DNA of 21,952 nucleotides from Sva-07 sp964549065 (GTDB lineage: Bacteria > Actinomycetota > Acidimicrobiia > Acidimicrobiales > Ilumatobacteraceae). The notes beneath the pieces were generated by a model. That model did not search any database. It was not told where the DNA came from and saw nothing but the letters and a program-made list of their open reading frames with translations. Both the position numbers and the translations under genes were made by a program. The DNA lies in NCBI GenBank assembly GCA_964549065.1, contig CAZJUC010000029.1, positions 1-21,952 on the forward strand, in the 5' to 3' direction. Below are positions 1 to 6,619 of the stretch, in pieces. Within the stretch, counting starts at the first letter, position 1. Each line of letters begins with the position of its first letter.

Positions 1-325
1 CGTTCTCGTAGGAACCGAAGGGCATGTCGGCGATCACGAGCGCCCGCTTGGCGCCACGCACCACGGCGGCGGTCAGCGGGATCAACTCGTCGACGGTGAC
101 CGGGATGGTCGTGTCGTAGCCGAACACCGTGTTGCCGGCGGAATCGCCAACGAGCAGGAAGTCGATGCCGGCGTCGTCGAAGATCGATGCGGAGAGGAAG
201 TCGTAGCTGGTGAGTCCGGTGATCTTGATGCCCTGTTCCTTGGCCCGCTGGAAGTGGCGGGTGCGGACTCGCTTGAGCGCAGGATCGGCCTGGCCGGCCC
301 CGTAGGGCCGCTGTTCGTCGGTCAC
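1..325 (-). CDS. panB: Ketopantoate hydroxymethyltransferase, N-terminal part (cut by window edge)
   Basis: Only the first 108 codons are inside the window. The product transfers a hydroxymethyl group from methylenetetrahydrofolate to 3-methyl-2-oxobutanoate, the first committed step of pantothenate and CoA synthesis in the cytosol. The visible part has the family's N-terminal TIM-barrel signatures: KITGLTSYDF near residues 34-43, the metal-binding Asp of LLVGDSAGN (D61) and the second conserved Asp in VIADMPFGSYE (D100). The start is a GTG at 325; an in-frame stop at 344-346 leaves no better upstream start, and no strong Shine-Dalgarno is visible. It lies 64 bases beyond the end of the Anbu gene on the same strand and could be read through from it, but nothing in function links them. 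Confidence 0.93.
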   Translation of the reverse strand, partial: MTDEQRPYGAGQADPALKRVRTRHFQRAKEQGIKITGLTSYDFLSASIFDDAGIDFLLVGDSAGNTVFGYDTTIPVTVDELIPLTAAVVRGAKRALVIADMPFGSYEN

Positions 326-389
326 CCGACCACCGTAGACCGTTCATCGGTTCGGCCCAAGTGGCCGGTCCGCTGTCAGCCCGCTCGGG

Positions 390-1124
390 TCAGTCGTCGC
401 TCCACGGGATGGGCGGCAGCTCGCCCAGGGCCTCGAACAGGTGCTGGACGAACCGTTGCTGGATGTCGGTGAGGTAGTCGGAGTCGGCCTCGATGCGATG
501 CTCGTCGATGGCCAGCGCATCGTTGCGGTAGATCGCCAGGTCGAACGGCGGCCCGACCGACAGGTTGGCTCGAGTGGTGCTCAGCATCGAACCGAGCGCG
601 ATTTGCGTGGCGACATCGAGGTCGACGCCGGGCTGCACGGCCAGCTCCAACCAGAACTTGCCGAACTTGGTCTCGCCGATCTGCAGGAACGGGCGGGTCT
701 TCGACGCCCGGATGTAGTTGCCCTCCGGGTAGACGAGGAAGATCTCCGGCGTCTCACCGGTGATCTGGCCACCGAGGATGAACGTGGCGCTGCCGTCGGC
801 GCCCGAAGCCGTCAGGGCATCGCGGTGGCTGGCCACCACCGCACGGCTGACGCGGCCGACGTAGAGGGCGGCCTCGAACAGGTGGTCGACCGTGGCGAGC
901 GTCTCGCGTCCGTCGTCGGCTCGCAGATCTCGGTCGATGCGGTCGAGCACCTCCTGTGTGGTCGCCAGGTTGCCGGCCGACTGGATCACGAAGGTCCGGT
1001 CGGGTGTCGGTGCCAGCACGTGCATCTTGCGGTAGATGCTGATGTTGTCGACACCGGCGCTCGTGCGGGTGTCGGACAGGAACACGATGCCCTCGTCGAG
1101 CCGGATCGCAAGGCAATAGGTCAT
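390..1124 (-). CDS. Anbu-type proteasome-like (Ntn-hydrolase) peptidase
   Basis: This is a 244-residue Anbu protein, the 'ancestral beta-subunit' relative of HslV and 20S proteasome subunits. The start MTYCLAIRLDEGIVFLSD is the family signature: removal of Met1 would expose Thr2 as the N-terminal nucleophile, with Asp18 and Lys33 (precursor numbering) as the usual partners. Other Anbu hallmarks are the QSAGNLATTQ stretch, FILGGQITGE, QIGETKFGK and the TTRANLSVGPP block. Known Anbu proteins form open helical rings, have no known dedicated ATPase and poorly defined substrates, and usually sit beside transglutaminase-like, alpha-E and ATP-grasp genes. None of those is seen here. Instead it starts 18 nt after pepF, at the end of the ars gene run. 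The start is clear although no good Shine-Dalgarno is seen. Confidence 0.92.
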   Translation of the reverse strand: MTYCLAIRLDEGIVFLSDTRTSAGVDNISIYRKMHVLAPTPDRTFVIQSAGNLATTQEVLDRIDRDLRADDGRETLATVDHLFEAALYVGRVSRAVVASHRDALTASGADGSATFILGGQITGETPEIFLVYPEGNYIRASKTRPFLQIGETKFGKFWLELAVQPGVDLDVATQIALGSMLSTTRANLSVGPPFDLAIYRNDALAIDEHRIEADSDYLTDIQQRFVQHLFEALGELPPIPWSDD

Positions 1125-1142
1125 CGCGTCGGGCCGATCGCG

Positions 1143-2960
1143 TCAGATCCGACCGGCGGCCCGAGCGGCCTCCTCCGCAGCGGTCAGCTGATTCTCCACG
1201 ATCTTCAGTCCGTTGCGCCAGAAGTCGGGGTCGGCGAGATCGCAGCCGACGATGCGGGCCAGGTTCTCAGGTGTGTCGGATCCGCCGGCGCGCAGCAGGT
1301 CGAGGTAGGCGGGCACGAAGGCATCACCCTGCTCTCGGTACTGGGCGTAGACCGACAGCGCGAGCAGCTGACCGTATGCGTAGGCGTACACGTAGCCGGG
1401 CGAGCCGATGAAGTGGGGGACATAGCTCCACCAGCTGCGATAGCCATCGGTGATCTCGACCGAATCGCCGAGCATCGCCTGCTGACTCTCGACCCACAGA
1501 TCGCCGAACCGTTCGACGCTGAGCTCGCCCTCGGTGCGCCGCGCGGTGTGCACGGCGTGTTCGAAGCGGTTCATCGCGATCTGACGGAACACGGTGGCGA
1601 TCGAATCCTCCAACGACGACGCCAGCAGGGCGAAGCGTTCGTTCGGGTCGTCGATCATCGACAGCAGCCGGTTGCTGGTGACGGTCTCGCCGAACACCGA
1701 CGCCGTCTCGGCGAGCGTGAGCGGGGTGTCCTGATGGAAGATGCCCTGCTCGCGAGCGAGATAGAAGTGCACGCCGTGGCCGAGTTCGTGGGCGAGGGTG
1801 GCGACGTCGCGCGTCTTCGAGGTCCAGTTGAGCAGCACGTACGGGTGGTGACCCGGCGAGACGCCGGCGGCGAACGCCCCGCCGCGTTTGCCGGGACGGA
1901 CAGGAGCGTCGATCCACGACTCGTCGATGAAGCGACCCACGATGTCGGCCAATTCCGGCGAGAACGATGCGTAGGCGTCGCGTACGATTTGGGTGCCCTC
2001 GGCCCAGCCGATGTCGCGGTCGGTGGTGGCGACCGACGCCATGCGGTCGTAGTCGGCGAGCTGGTCGAGGCCCAGCACCTGCGCCTTGAGCGCGTACCAG
2101 CGTTGCGCGATCGAGTAGTTGTCGACGACGGCGTCGACGAGGGCCTGGACCGATTCGTCGGAGGCCTCGTTCGCAAGGTTGCGCGACGAGATCCACGACG
2201 GGTAGCCGCGCAGCCGGTCGTCGATGGCCTTGTCGTGCAGGAGCGTGTTGAAGAGGTACGCGCGCGTGCGCAATCCGGGCTCGAGGCCAGCGGTGACTGC
2301 TGATGCCAACTGTCTGCGCACCTCCCGGTCCGGGCGCTGCATCATCGACAGGGCCTGCATGAGAGGGAGGCCACTGCCGCCGAGCTCGTCGGGAAGATCA
2401 ATCGTGATCGCCGATGTGAGCTCGTCGAACAGCCGAGTCCATGCCGCGAAACCTGTCTGACTCTTCTCGGCCACGATGGTCTCCTCGGCTTCTGACAGCA
2501 GGTAGGGCCGGCTGAGTCGAAGGTTGTCGAGGTGGTGACGGCAGAAGTCGAGGCGGGGGTCGGCCAGCACTGCTGCGGCGTGGTCGTCGCTCGCAGCGGC
2601 CCACTCGAGGTCGAAGAAGATCAGCTTGGTACCGATTGCGGTCGAGCGTTCCTGGGCTGCGGCCATCGCTGCACCCCGGGCCGGGTCGTCGGTGGCGGTC
2701 GAGAACGCGAGCATTGCGTGGTAGACGGCGCGCGACACCAGGTCCTGGAGTTCAGCCACGGTGTGCATCGCCTCGGCCAGTTCGCCGGCGTCGAGTTCGC
2801 CCACCCGTCCGCGCAGCCCGGTGAGGCTGTCGGCGATCACGTCGGCCTCGTCGAACAGTTCGGCCGGGGTCCTGCCGTCGGGCAGGATCGAGTCGATGTT
2901 CCACGCCACGTCGGCGGCGGTGAGATCGGTCGTGTCGGTCGTGGTGTCGTCGACGCTCAT
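1143..2960 (-). CDS. pepF: M3 family oligoendopeptidase F
   Basis: A 605-residue cytosolic zinc metallopeptidase of family M3B that cuts short peptides, usually those left by larger proteases. The zinc motif HELGH is at residues 391-395, with the third ligand Glu418 in LAETASVFGE, the expected distance away. The N-terminal helical domain (about 20-200) and the FDLEW and RPYLLSEAEE blocks are typical, as is the C-terminal GSPGYVYAYAYGQLLAL stretch. Full family length; no signal peptide. The ATG at 2958-2960 overlaps the stop of the aquaporin gene as ATGA, so translation is probably coupled. The downstream partner is an Anbu peptidase, so the two may act as a protein-to-peptide degradation pair; that is inference. 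Confidence 0.95.
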   Translation of the reverse strand: MSVDDTTTDTTDLTAADVAWNIDSILPDGRTPAELFDEADVIADSLTGLRGRVGELDAGELAEAMHTVAELQDLVSRAVYHAMLAFSTATDDPARGAAMAAAQERSTAIGTKLIFFDLEWAAASDDHAAAVLADPRLDFCRHHLDNLRLSRPYLLSEAEETIVAEKSQTGFAAWTRLFDELTSAITIDLPDELGGSGLPLMQALSMMQRPDREVRRQLASAVTAGLEPGLRTRAYLFNTLLHDKAIDDRLRGYPSWISSRNLANEASDESVQALVDAVVDNYSIAQRWYALKAQVLGLDQLADYDRMASVATTDRDIGWAEGTQIVRDAYASFSPELADIVGRFIDESWIDAPVRPGKRGGAFAAGVSPGHHPYVLLNWTSKTRDVATLAHELGHGVHFYLAREQGIFHQDTPLTLAETASVFGETVTSNRLLSMIDDPNERFALLASSLEDSIATVFRQIAMNRFEHAVHTARRTEGELSVERFGDLWVESQQAMLGDSVEITDGYRSWWSYVPHFIGSPGYVYAYAYGQLLALSVYAQYREQGDAFVPAYLDLLRAGGSDTPENLARIVGCDLADPDFWRNGLKIVENQLTAAEEAARAAGRI

Positions 2961-3772
2961 GGTGGAAGTCTGCCCGACCTGGTCGCCACGCGCACCTTGG
3001 GCCCGGGCCGGCGGCCGGTCGACGACGCTCCGTGGTGTGCGATGTCATCGGCGTCGTGGTCGTCGTGGGGGAGCACGACGCGGTCGGCGACCTCGCCCAT
3101 GTCGGGATGCAGGATCCGGATCAGTGCGGTCGCAGCGACGACGGCGATCAGCTGGGCGGCGATGAAGGCGGGTGCGTCGGTGGGCCGTATGCCGGCGAAC
3201 GTGTCGGAGAAGATTCGAGCGACGGTGACCGCGGGGTTCGCGAAGCTGGTCGACGACGTGAAGTAGTACGCGCCGGCGATGTACGCGCCCACGGCGAAGG
3301 CCACCACGGAGGTGCGGCCCGATCGGACCACGCCGAAGATCACGAGCAGGAGGCCGAGCGTCGCGACGCCCTCGGCGAACACCAGGTTGAGTGACGAACG
3401 GTCCCTCGTCGACCAGTTGACGGCGTCGAGGTCGAACATGACGTTTGCAACGATCACGCCGACGGTGCCGCCGACGACCTGAGCTGCCACGTACCAGCAC
3501 GCCGTCGGCGTGTCGATCCCTCCGAACCAGCGGTCGGTGAGGGTGACGGCCGGGTTGAAGTGGGCGCCCGACACCGAGCCGAACGCGAGGATCAATGCCG
3601 TCAGCACCCCAGCGGTGGCGAACGCGTTCTGGAGCAGCTGGAGACCGACGTCGTCGGTGAGGTTCTCGGCCATGATGCCCGATCCGACCACGGCCGCGAG
3701 CAGGAATGCGGTGCCGACGAACTCTCCGGTGAGGCGGCGGACGTCCGGCGCCCACCGGCTGCTGTCGGTCAT
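2957..3772 (-). CDS. aqpS: Aquaglyceroporin of the ars operon (AqpS-like, MIP family)
   Basis: A 271-residue MIP-family channel with two half-helix motifs, SGAHFNPAVT (NPA at 73-75) and FANPAVTVAR (NPA at 179-181, followed by the selectivity-filter Arg), and about six hydrophobic segments between residues 14 and 222. In Sinorhizobium meliloti an aquaporin in the ars operon replaces an ArsB/Acr3 pump and lets arsenite made by ArsC leave the cell down its gradient; the same role is inferred here because the gene lies directly after arsC and no arsenite pump is visible. Its ATG overlaps the arsC stop (ATGA). After the last membrane segment there is an unusual tail of about 48 residues, first His/Asp-rich (HDDHDADDIAHH, 236-247), then basic. 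A longer in-frame reading upstream is only a shadow across arsC and arsR. Confidence 0.9.
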   Translation of the reverse strand: MTDSSRWAPDVRRLTGEFVGTAFLLAAVVGSGIMAENLTDDVGLQLLQNAFATAGVLTALILAFGSVSGAHFNPAVTLTDRWFGGIDTPTACWYVAAQVVGGTVGVIVANVMFDLDAVNWSTRDRSSLNLVFAEGVATLGLLLVIFGVVRSGRTSVVAFAVGAYIAGAYYFTSSTSFANPAVTVARIFSDTFAGIRPTDAPAFIAAQLIAVVAATALIRILHPDMGEVADRVVLPHDDHDADDIAHHGASSTGRRPGPKVRVATRSGRLPP

Positions 3773-4176
3773 CGCGCGTCGAGGCTCTCGATCAGCTGCT
3801 CGACGCGCTCGCGGATCTCGTCGCGAACGGTCCGGACGAACTCGACGGGCTTGCCCGCGGGATCGGTGAGTTCCCAGTCCTCGTAGCGTTTGCCGGGATA
3901 CACCGGGCAGACGTCGCCGCAGCCCATCGTGATCACCACGTCGGCGGCCCGGGCGTCGTCTTCGGTCCAGCGCTGCGGTTGTTCGCCGCCGATGTCGATG
4001 CCCACATCGGCCATCGCTTCGACGGCCGCGGGGTTGACCTGCTCGGCCGGCTCGGATCCACCGGAGAAGACGTCGACACGATCGCCCGCGAGATGGCGCA
4101 GCCAGGCGGCGGCCATCTGCGAGCGGCCGGCGTTGTGGACACACAGGAACAGGACGGCGGGGTGTTGCTCGGACAT
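3769..4176 (-). CDS. arsC: Arsenate reductase, low-molecular-weight phosphatase fold
   Basis: A 135-residue cytosolic enzyme that reduces arsenate to arsenite. The phosphatase-like anion loop LCVHNAGRSQMA gives the catalytic Cys12 and the CX5R arginine. Further Cys86 and Cys90 lie in TMGCGDVCPVYPGKRYEDWEL, the region that holds the resolving cysteines in thioredoxin-coupled enzymes; actinobacterial members can be mycothiol-coupled, and sequence alone does not settle which electron donor is used. The ATG overlaps the arsR stop by one base (TGATG) and has an AGGAG Shine-Dalgarno inside the end of arsR. It overlaps the aquaporin gene by 4 nt. Its arsenite product is presumably passed on to that channel. 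Confidence 0.95.
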   Translation of the reverse strand: MSEQHPAVLFLCVHNAGRSQMAAAWLRHLAGDRVDVFSGGSEPAEQVNPAAVEAMADVGIDIGGEQPQRWTEDDARAADVVITMGCGDVCPVYPGKRYEDWELTDPAGKPVEFVRTVRDEIRERVEQLIESLDAR

Positions 4177-4568
4177 CACGAACTCCTGGCTGGGACGGTG
4201 GGGACGGCGGTGGGAAGGGGCGAGGGTGGAGCAAGGAGGGCGCTGAGCTCGCCGAGGCGGTCGTGACGGAGACGGAACCAGGCCCACTTTCCTCGCTGCT
4301 CGCGCTCGAGGAGGCCAGCGGCGACGAGCAGGCCGAGGTGATGGCTGACGGTGGGCTGGCTGCGATCGAGCGACTCGGGCAGGTCGCAGGCGCACACCTC
4401 ACCAGTGGGAGAGGTGGCGATGATCGACACGAGTCGGAGACGTACCGGGTCGGCGAGCGTCTTGAGTGCCGCTGCAAGTTCGTCGGCCTGCGCCTCGGTG
4501 AGCGCGTCACCGCTGATGGATCCGCAGCACGTGGTGATCATCGGATTCGAGTTCATATCGACGTTCAT
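4176..4568 (-). CDS. arsR: ArsR/SmtB-family arsenic-responsive repressor
   Basis: A 130-residue winged-helix repressor that releases its operator on binding As(III)/Sb(III). The recognition helix region is DRSQPTVSHHLGLLVAAGLL (about 68-87). Two thiol groups stand out: an N-terminal Cys14-Cys15 pair and Cys59/Cys61 in GEVCACDLPE. This resembles Corynebacterium glutamicum ArsR, where an N-terminal Cys pair plus a Cys near position 55 form the site, and also keeps the ELCVCDL-like motif of E. coli ArsR. The first ATG (4568) is used here, but Met5 and Met10 are also possible; Met10 would give the common start MITTCCGS. First gene of the operon and divergent from arsI, so it probably controls both directions. 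The C-terminal tail is Pro/Ser-rich. Confidence 0.94.
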   Translation of the reverse strand: MNVDMNSNPMITTCCGSISGDALTEAQADELAAALKTLADPVRLRLVSIIATSPTGEVCACDLPESLDRSQPTVSHHLGLLVAAGLLEREQRGKWAWFRLRHDRLGELSALLAPPSPLPTAVPTVPARSS

Positions 4569-4578
4569 CGATTCGAGA

Positions 4579-4591
4579 CGATAACGTATCG
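4579..4591. promoter_or_regulatory. Candidate ArsR operator between arsR and arsI
   Basis: CGATA-ACG-TATCG, a perfect 5-bp inverted repeat with a 3-bp centre, lies in the 54-bp space between the divergent arsR and arsI starts. A TTGACG that could be a -35 box for arsR is at 4597-4602 on the minus strand. The position suits a shared ArsR-binding site. The element is AT-richer than its surroundings, but it is short and the assignment is by position only. Confidence 0.45.
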
Positions 4592-4622
4592 ATCAACGTC
4601 AATACAACCTTGGAGGAAACCC

Positions 4623-5039
4623 ATGCGTCTGCAGCTCGCACTCAACGTCGACGACCTCGACACCGCCGTCGACTTCTACACCAGGATGTTCGACACGCCG
4701 CCGGCGAAGGTGCGCGAGGGCTACGCCAACTTCGCGATCGAGAACCCACCACTCAAGCTGGTGCTGTTCGCCGGTTCCGGCGAAGCGGGGTCGATCAACC
4801 ATCTCGGCGTCGAGGTCGAGACATCGGCGCAGGTCACGGCGGCCGAATCCCGCCTCACCGATTCGGGCATCGACACCACGGGCGTCGACGAAACGGTGTG
4901 TTGCTACGCCGAGAAGACCGAGACCTGGGTCGAGGCGCCCGACGGCAACCGGTGGGAGTGGTACGTGAAGAACGCCGACGCCGACCAGATCGACCACCTG
5001 GTGGTCAGCTCCGCCTCCGAATCGACCTGCTGTCCCTGA
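4623..5039 (+). CDS. arsI: ArsI/CadI-type C-As lyase (vicinal oxygen chelate fold)
   Basis: A 138-residue VOC-fold protein made of two beta-alpha-beta-beta-beta modules. It matches ArsI, the Fe(II) dioxygenase that cleaves the carbon-arsenic bond of trivalent organoarsenicals such as methylarsenite, and its relative CadI. The metal triad of actinobacterial ArsI (Gln, His, Glu) is seen as Gln4 in RLQLALNV, His60 in INHLGVEVE and Glu112 in RWEWYV. The arsenic-binding vicinal cysteines are Cys93-Cys94 (VCCYA), and a second pair is at the C-terminus (STCCP). A strong Shine-Dalgarno GGAGGAA sits 5 nt before the ATG. It is transcribed away from arsR. The stop codon ends directly at the N run, so genes that follow it (for example other ars genes) may be missing. 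Confidence 0.93.
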   Translation: MRLQLALNVDDLDTAVDFYTRMFDTPPAKVREGYANFAIENPPLKLVLFAGSGEAGSINHLGVEVETSAQVTAAESRLTDSGIDTTGVDETVCCYAEKTETWVEAPDGNRWEWYVKNADADQIDHLVVSSASESTCCP

Positions 5040-5139
5040 NNNNNNNNNNNNNNNNNNNNNNNNNNNNNNNNNNNNNNNNNNNNNNNNNNNNNNNNNNNNN
5101 NNNNNNNNNNNNNNNNNNNNNNNNNNNNNNNNNNNNNNN
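5040..5139. other. Assembly gap (100 N)
   Basis: Exactly 100 unknown bases, the usual placeholder for a scaffold join of unknown size. Nothing can be said about what lies inside, and the true distance between arsI and the DUF1622 gene is unknown. Confidence 0.99.
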
Positions 5140-5140
5140 G

Positions 5141-5485
5141 TCAGCCCGACGACTGCCAGGGCCAGCGACCGGTGATCTCCAGTTCGAGGGTGAACGACAG
5201 GAATGTCCGGATCGCCACCACGATGGCGAGCACGCCGACCGAAGTGAACGTCGGATCGACGGCGACCGTGCGGATGATGTCGCCGGCCACGAGCACCTCC
5301 AGTCCGAGCAGGATCGAGCGTCCGATCGAGCGGCGCGTCGCTGCATAGACACTGGTCTGATCGTCTCGAAACGAGTTCACCACGAACGCTCCGAGCGCCA
5401 GCGTCAGTCCGACGACGATGATGACGACACCACCGACTTCGACGAGTTCGCCCACCCGGTCGATCGTCTCGGTCAATCCGTCCAT
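5141..5485 (-). CDS. DUF1622 family small membrane protein
   Basis: A short integral membrane protein of unknown function. With the ATG at 5485 it has 114 residues: a first hydrophobic segment (GGVVIIVVGLTLALGAFVV), then the family-typical block R-x3-GRSILLGLEVLVAGDIIRTV, then a third hydrophobic segment ending near FLSFTLELEI. In-frame TTG (5518) and GTG (5515) codons would add 10-11 residues; none of the starts has a clear Shine-Dalgarno, and the ATG gives the more usual N-terminus. It follows selD by about 70 nt on the same strand and probably shares its transcript. The stop is only one base from the assembly gap, so the 3' flank is unknown. Confidence 0.8.
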   Translation of the reverse strand: MDGLTETIDRVGELVEVGGVVIIVVGLTLALGAFVVNSFRDDQTSVYAATRRSIGRSILLGLEVLVAGDIIRTVAVDPTFTSVGVLAIVVAIRTFLSFTLELEITGRWPWQSSG

Positions 5486-5557
5486 GAAGAGGTCATTGCC
5501 GAGCGGCCACGGCACCAAACCGATGGAATCAGCCCGCCGGCCGCGCCGACGAGCAGT

Positions 5558-6619
5558 TCAGCGCAGGACCAGGCCGGGTGTACCAGCGGCACAGCGACCG
5601 ATGTGGGCGGCCCGGTGGCCGGTGGCGGCGAGTTCGGCGAGGACGTCGGCGGTCGCAGCCGGATCGACACCGAACACGAGGCCACCGGAGGTCTGCGCGT
5701 CGGCCAGCAGCAACTGGCGTACCTCGTCGTGGCCGCCCACGTCGACGAAGCCGAGCGCCCAGCTGAGGTTCCGCCGGCTCCCGCCCGGCATCACGCCGTC
5801 GGCGGCGAGCGCCAGGGCCCCCGGCAGGAACGGCACCGCGTCGAACTGGATCGTGGCGGACACGCGCGACTCGAGCGCCATGCGTCCGAGGTGGCCGAGC
5901 AGTCCGAAACCGGTGACGTCCGTGCAGCCCGTTGCGCCCGCTCCCAGCGCGAGGCGCGCCGCGACATCGTTCAGCCGCACCATCGACGCCACGGCAGCCT
6001 CGGCCTGTTCGCCGCTGGCCCGTTCGTTCTTGATCGCAGTCGTCAGCACTCCGACACCGAGGGCCTTCGTGAGCACGATGTCCTGTCCGGCACGCAGTCC
6101 GGCGTTGGTGAGCAGCCGGTCGGGATGGGCCTCGCCGGTGACCGCCATGCCGTACTTGGGTTCGGGGTCGTCGATCGTGTGCCCGCCTGCGACCACGAAG
6201 CCGGCCTCGTCGGCGATGTCCTGGCCGCCGGCGAGCACCTCGGCGAGCAGCGAAGTCGGCAGTGCGTCGGTGTTCCATCCGACGAGGTTGAGCGAGAACA
6301 GCGGGCGCCCGCCCATTGCGTAGATGTCGGACACGCTGTTGGCAGCGGCCACTCGCCCCCAGGTGCGCGCGTCATCGACCACCGGTGTGATGAAGTCGGC
6401 GGTGGAGATGAGCGCCCGGTCGTCGTCGAGCTTCCACACGGCGGCGTCGTCGCCGGTGTCGGGGCCGACCAGCAACCGGTCGGATCGGGCGGAGTTCAAG
6501 TGGCGCACCACGTGCGCCAGCTCGCCTGGGGCGAGCTTGCAGCCTCAACCGGCGCCGTGGCTGAACTGGGTCAGCCGGATCCGCTCTCGGTCGTTGCCGG
6601 GTTCGTCAGGGTCAGTCAT
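5558..6619 (-). CDS. selD: Selenide, water dikinase SelD with in-frame UGA (selenocysteine)
   Basis: SelD makes selenophosphate from selenide and ATP, the selenium donor for selenocysteine and selenouridine. The complete reading frame of 353 residues begins at ATG 6619 and passes through an in-frame TGA at 6545-6547 (codon 25). The codons around it read LTQFSHGAG-U-GCKLAPGEL, exactly the SelD catalytic motif, in which Sec or Cys precedes GCK; Lys28 is the catalytic lysine. Further on are GPDTGDDAAVW, TADFITPVVDD, ANSVSDIYAMGG, the GGHTIDDPEPKYG stretch and the CTDVTGFGLLGHL block. Ordinary calling would start at codon 37 and lose the active site. The ATG overlaps the end of the ACT-domain gene by 8 nt, with GGGGGTG upstream as Shine-Dalgarno. 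Confidence 0.94.
6515..6541 (-). promoter_or_regulatory. Bacterial SECIS-like hairpin in selD
   Basis: Starting 3 nt after the UGA codon, the minus strand can fold an 8-bp perfect stem, AGCTCGCC (6537-6530) with GGCGAGCT (6526-6519), closed by CCA. After one A/G mismatch it extends by TGC with GCG. Position just downstream of UGA inside the coding region is where bacterial SECIS elements recruit SelB. The apical loop as drawn is only 3 nt, smaller than in E. coli fdhF, so the top pairs may open. Confidence 0.72.

Noticed and set aside
441..2303. 620-codon open frame on the plus strand opposite anbu and pepF
   Set aside because: It is antisense to two genes with clear family motifs and shows no domain of its own. 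Long antisense frames are common in GC-rich DNA.
2957..4510. Apparent 517-codon protein fusing aquaporin with upstream sequence
   Set aside because: The added part runs across arsC and arsR in another frame and is Arg/Pro-rich. The aquaporin starts at 3772 with ATGA coupling.
5558..6511. selD starting at the GTG at 6511
   Set aside because: This would omit the catalytic Sec/Cys motif, which is present in frame just upstream through the TGA.
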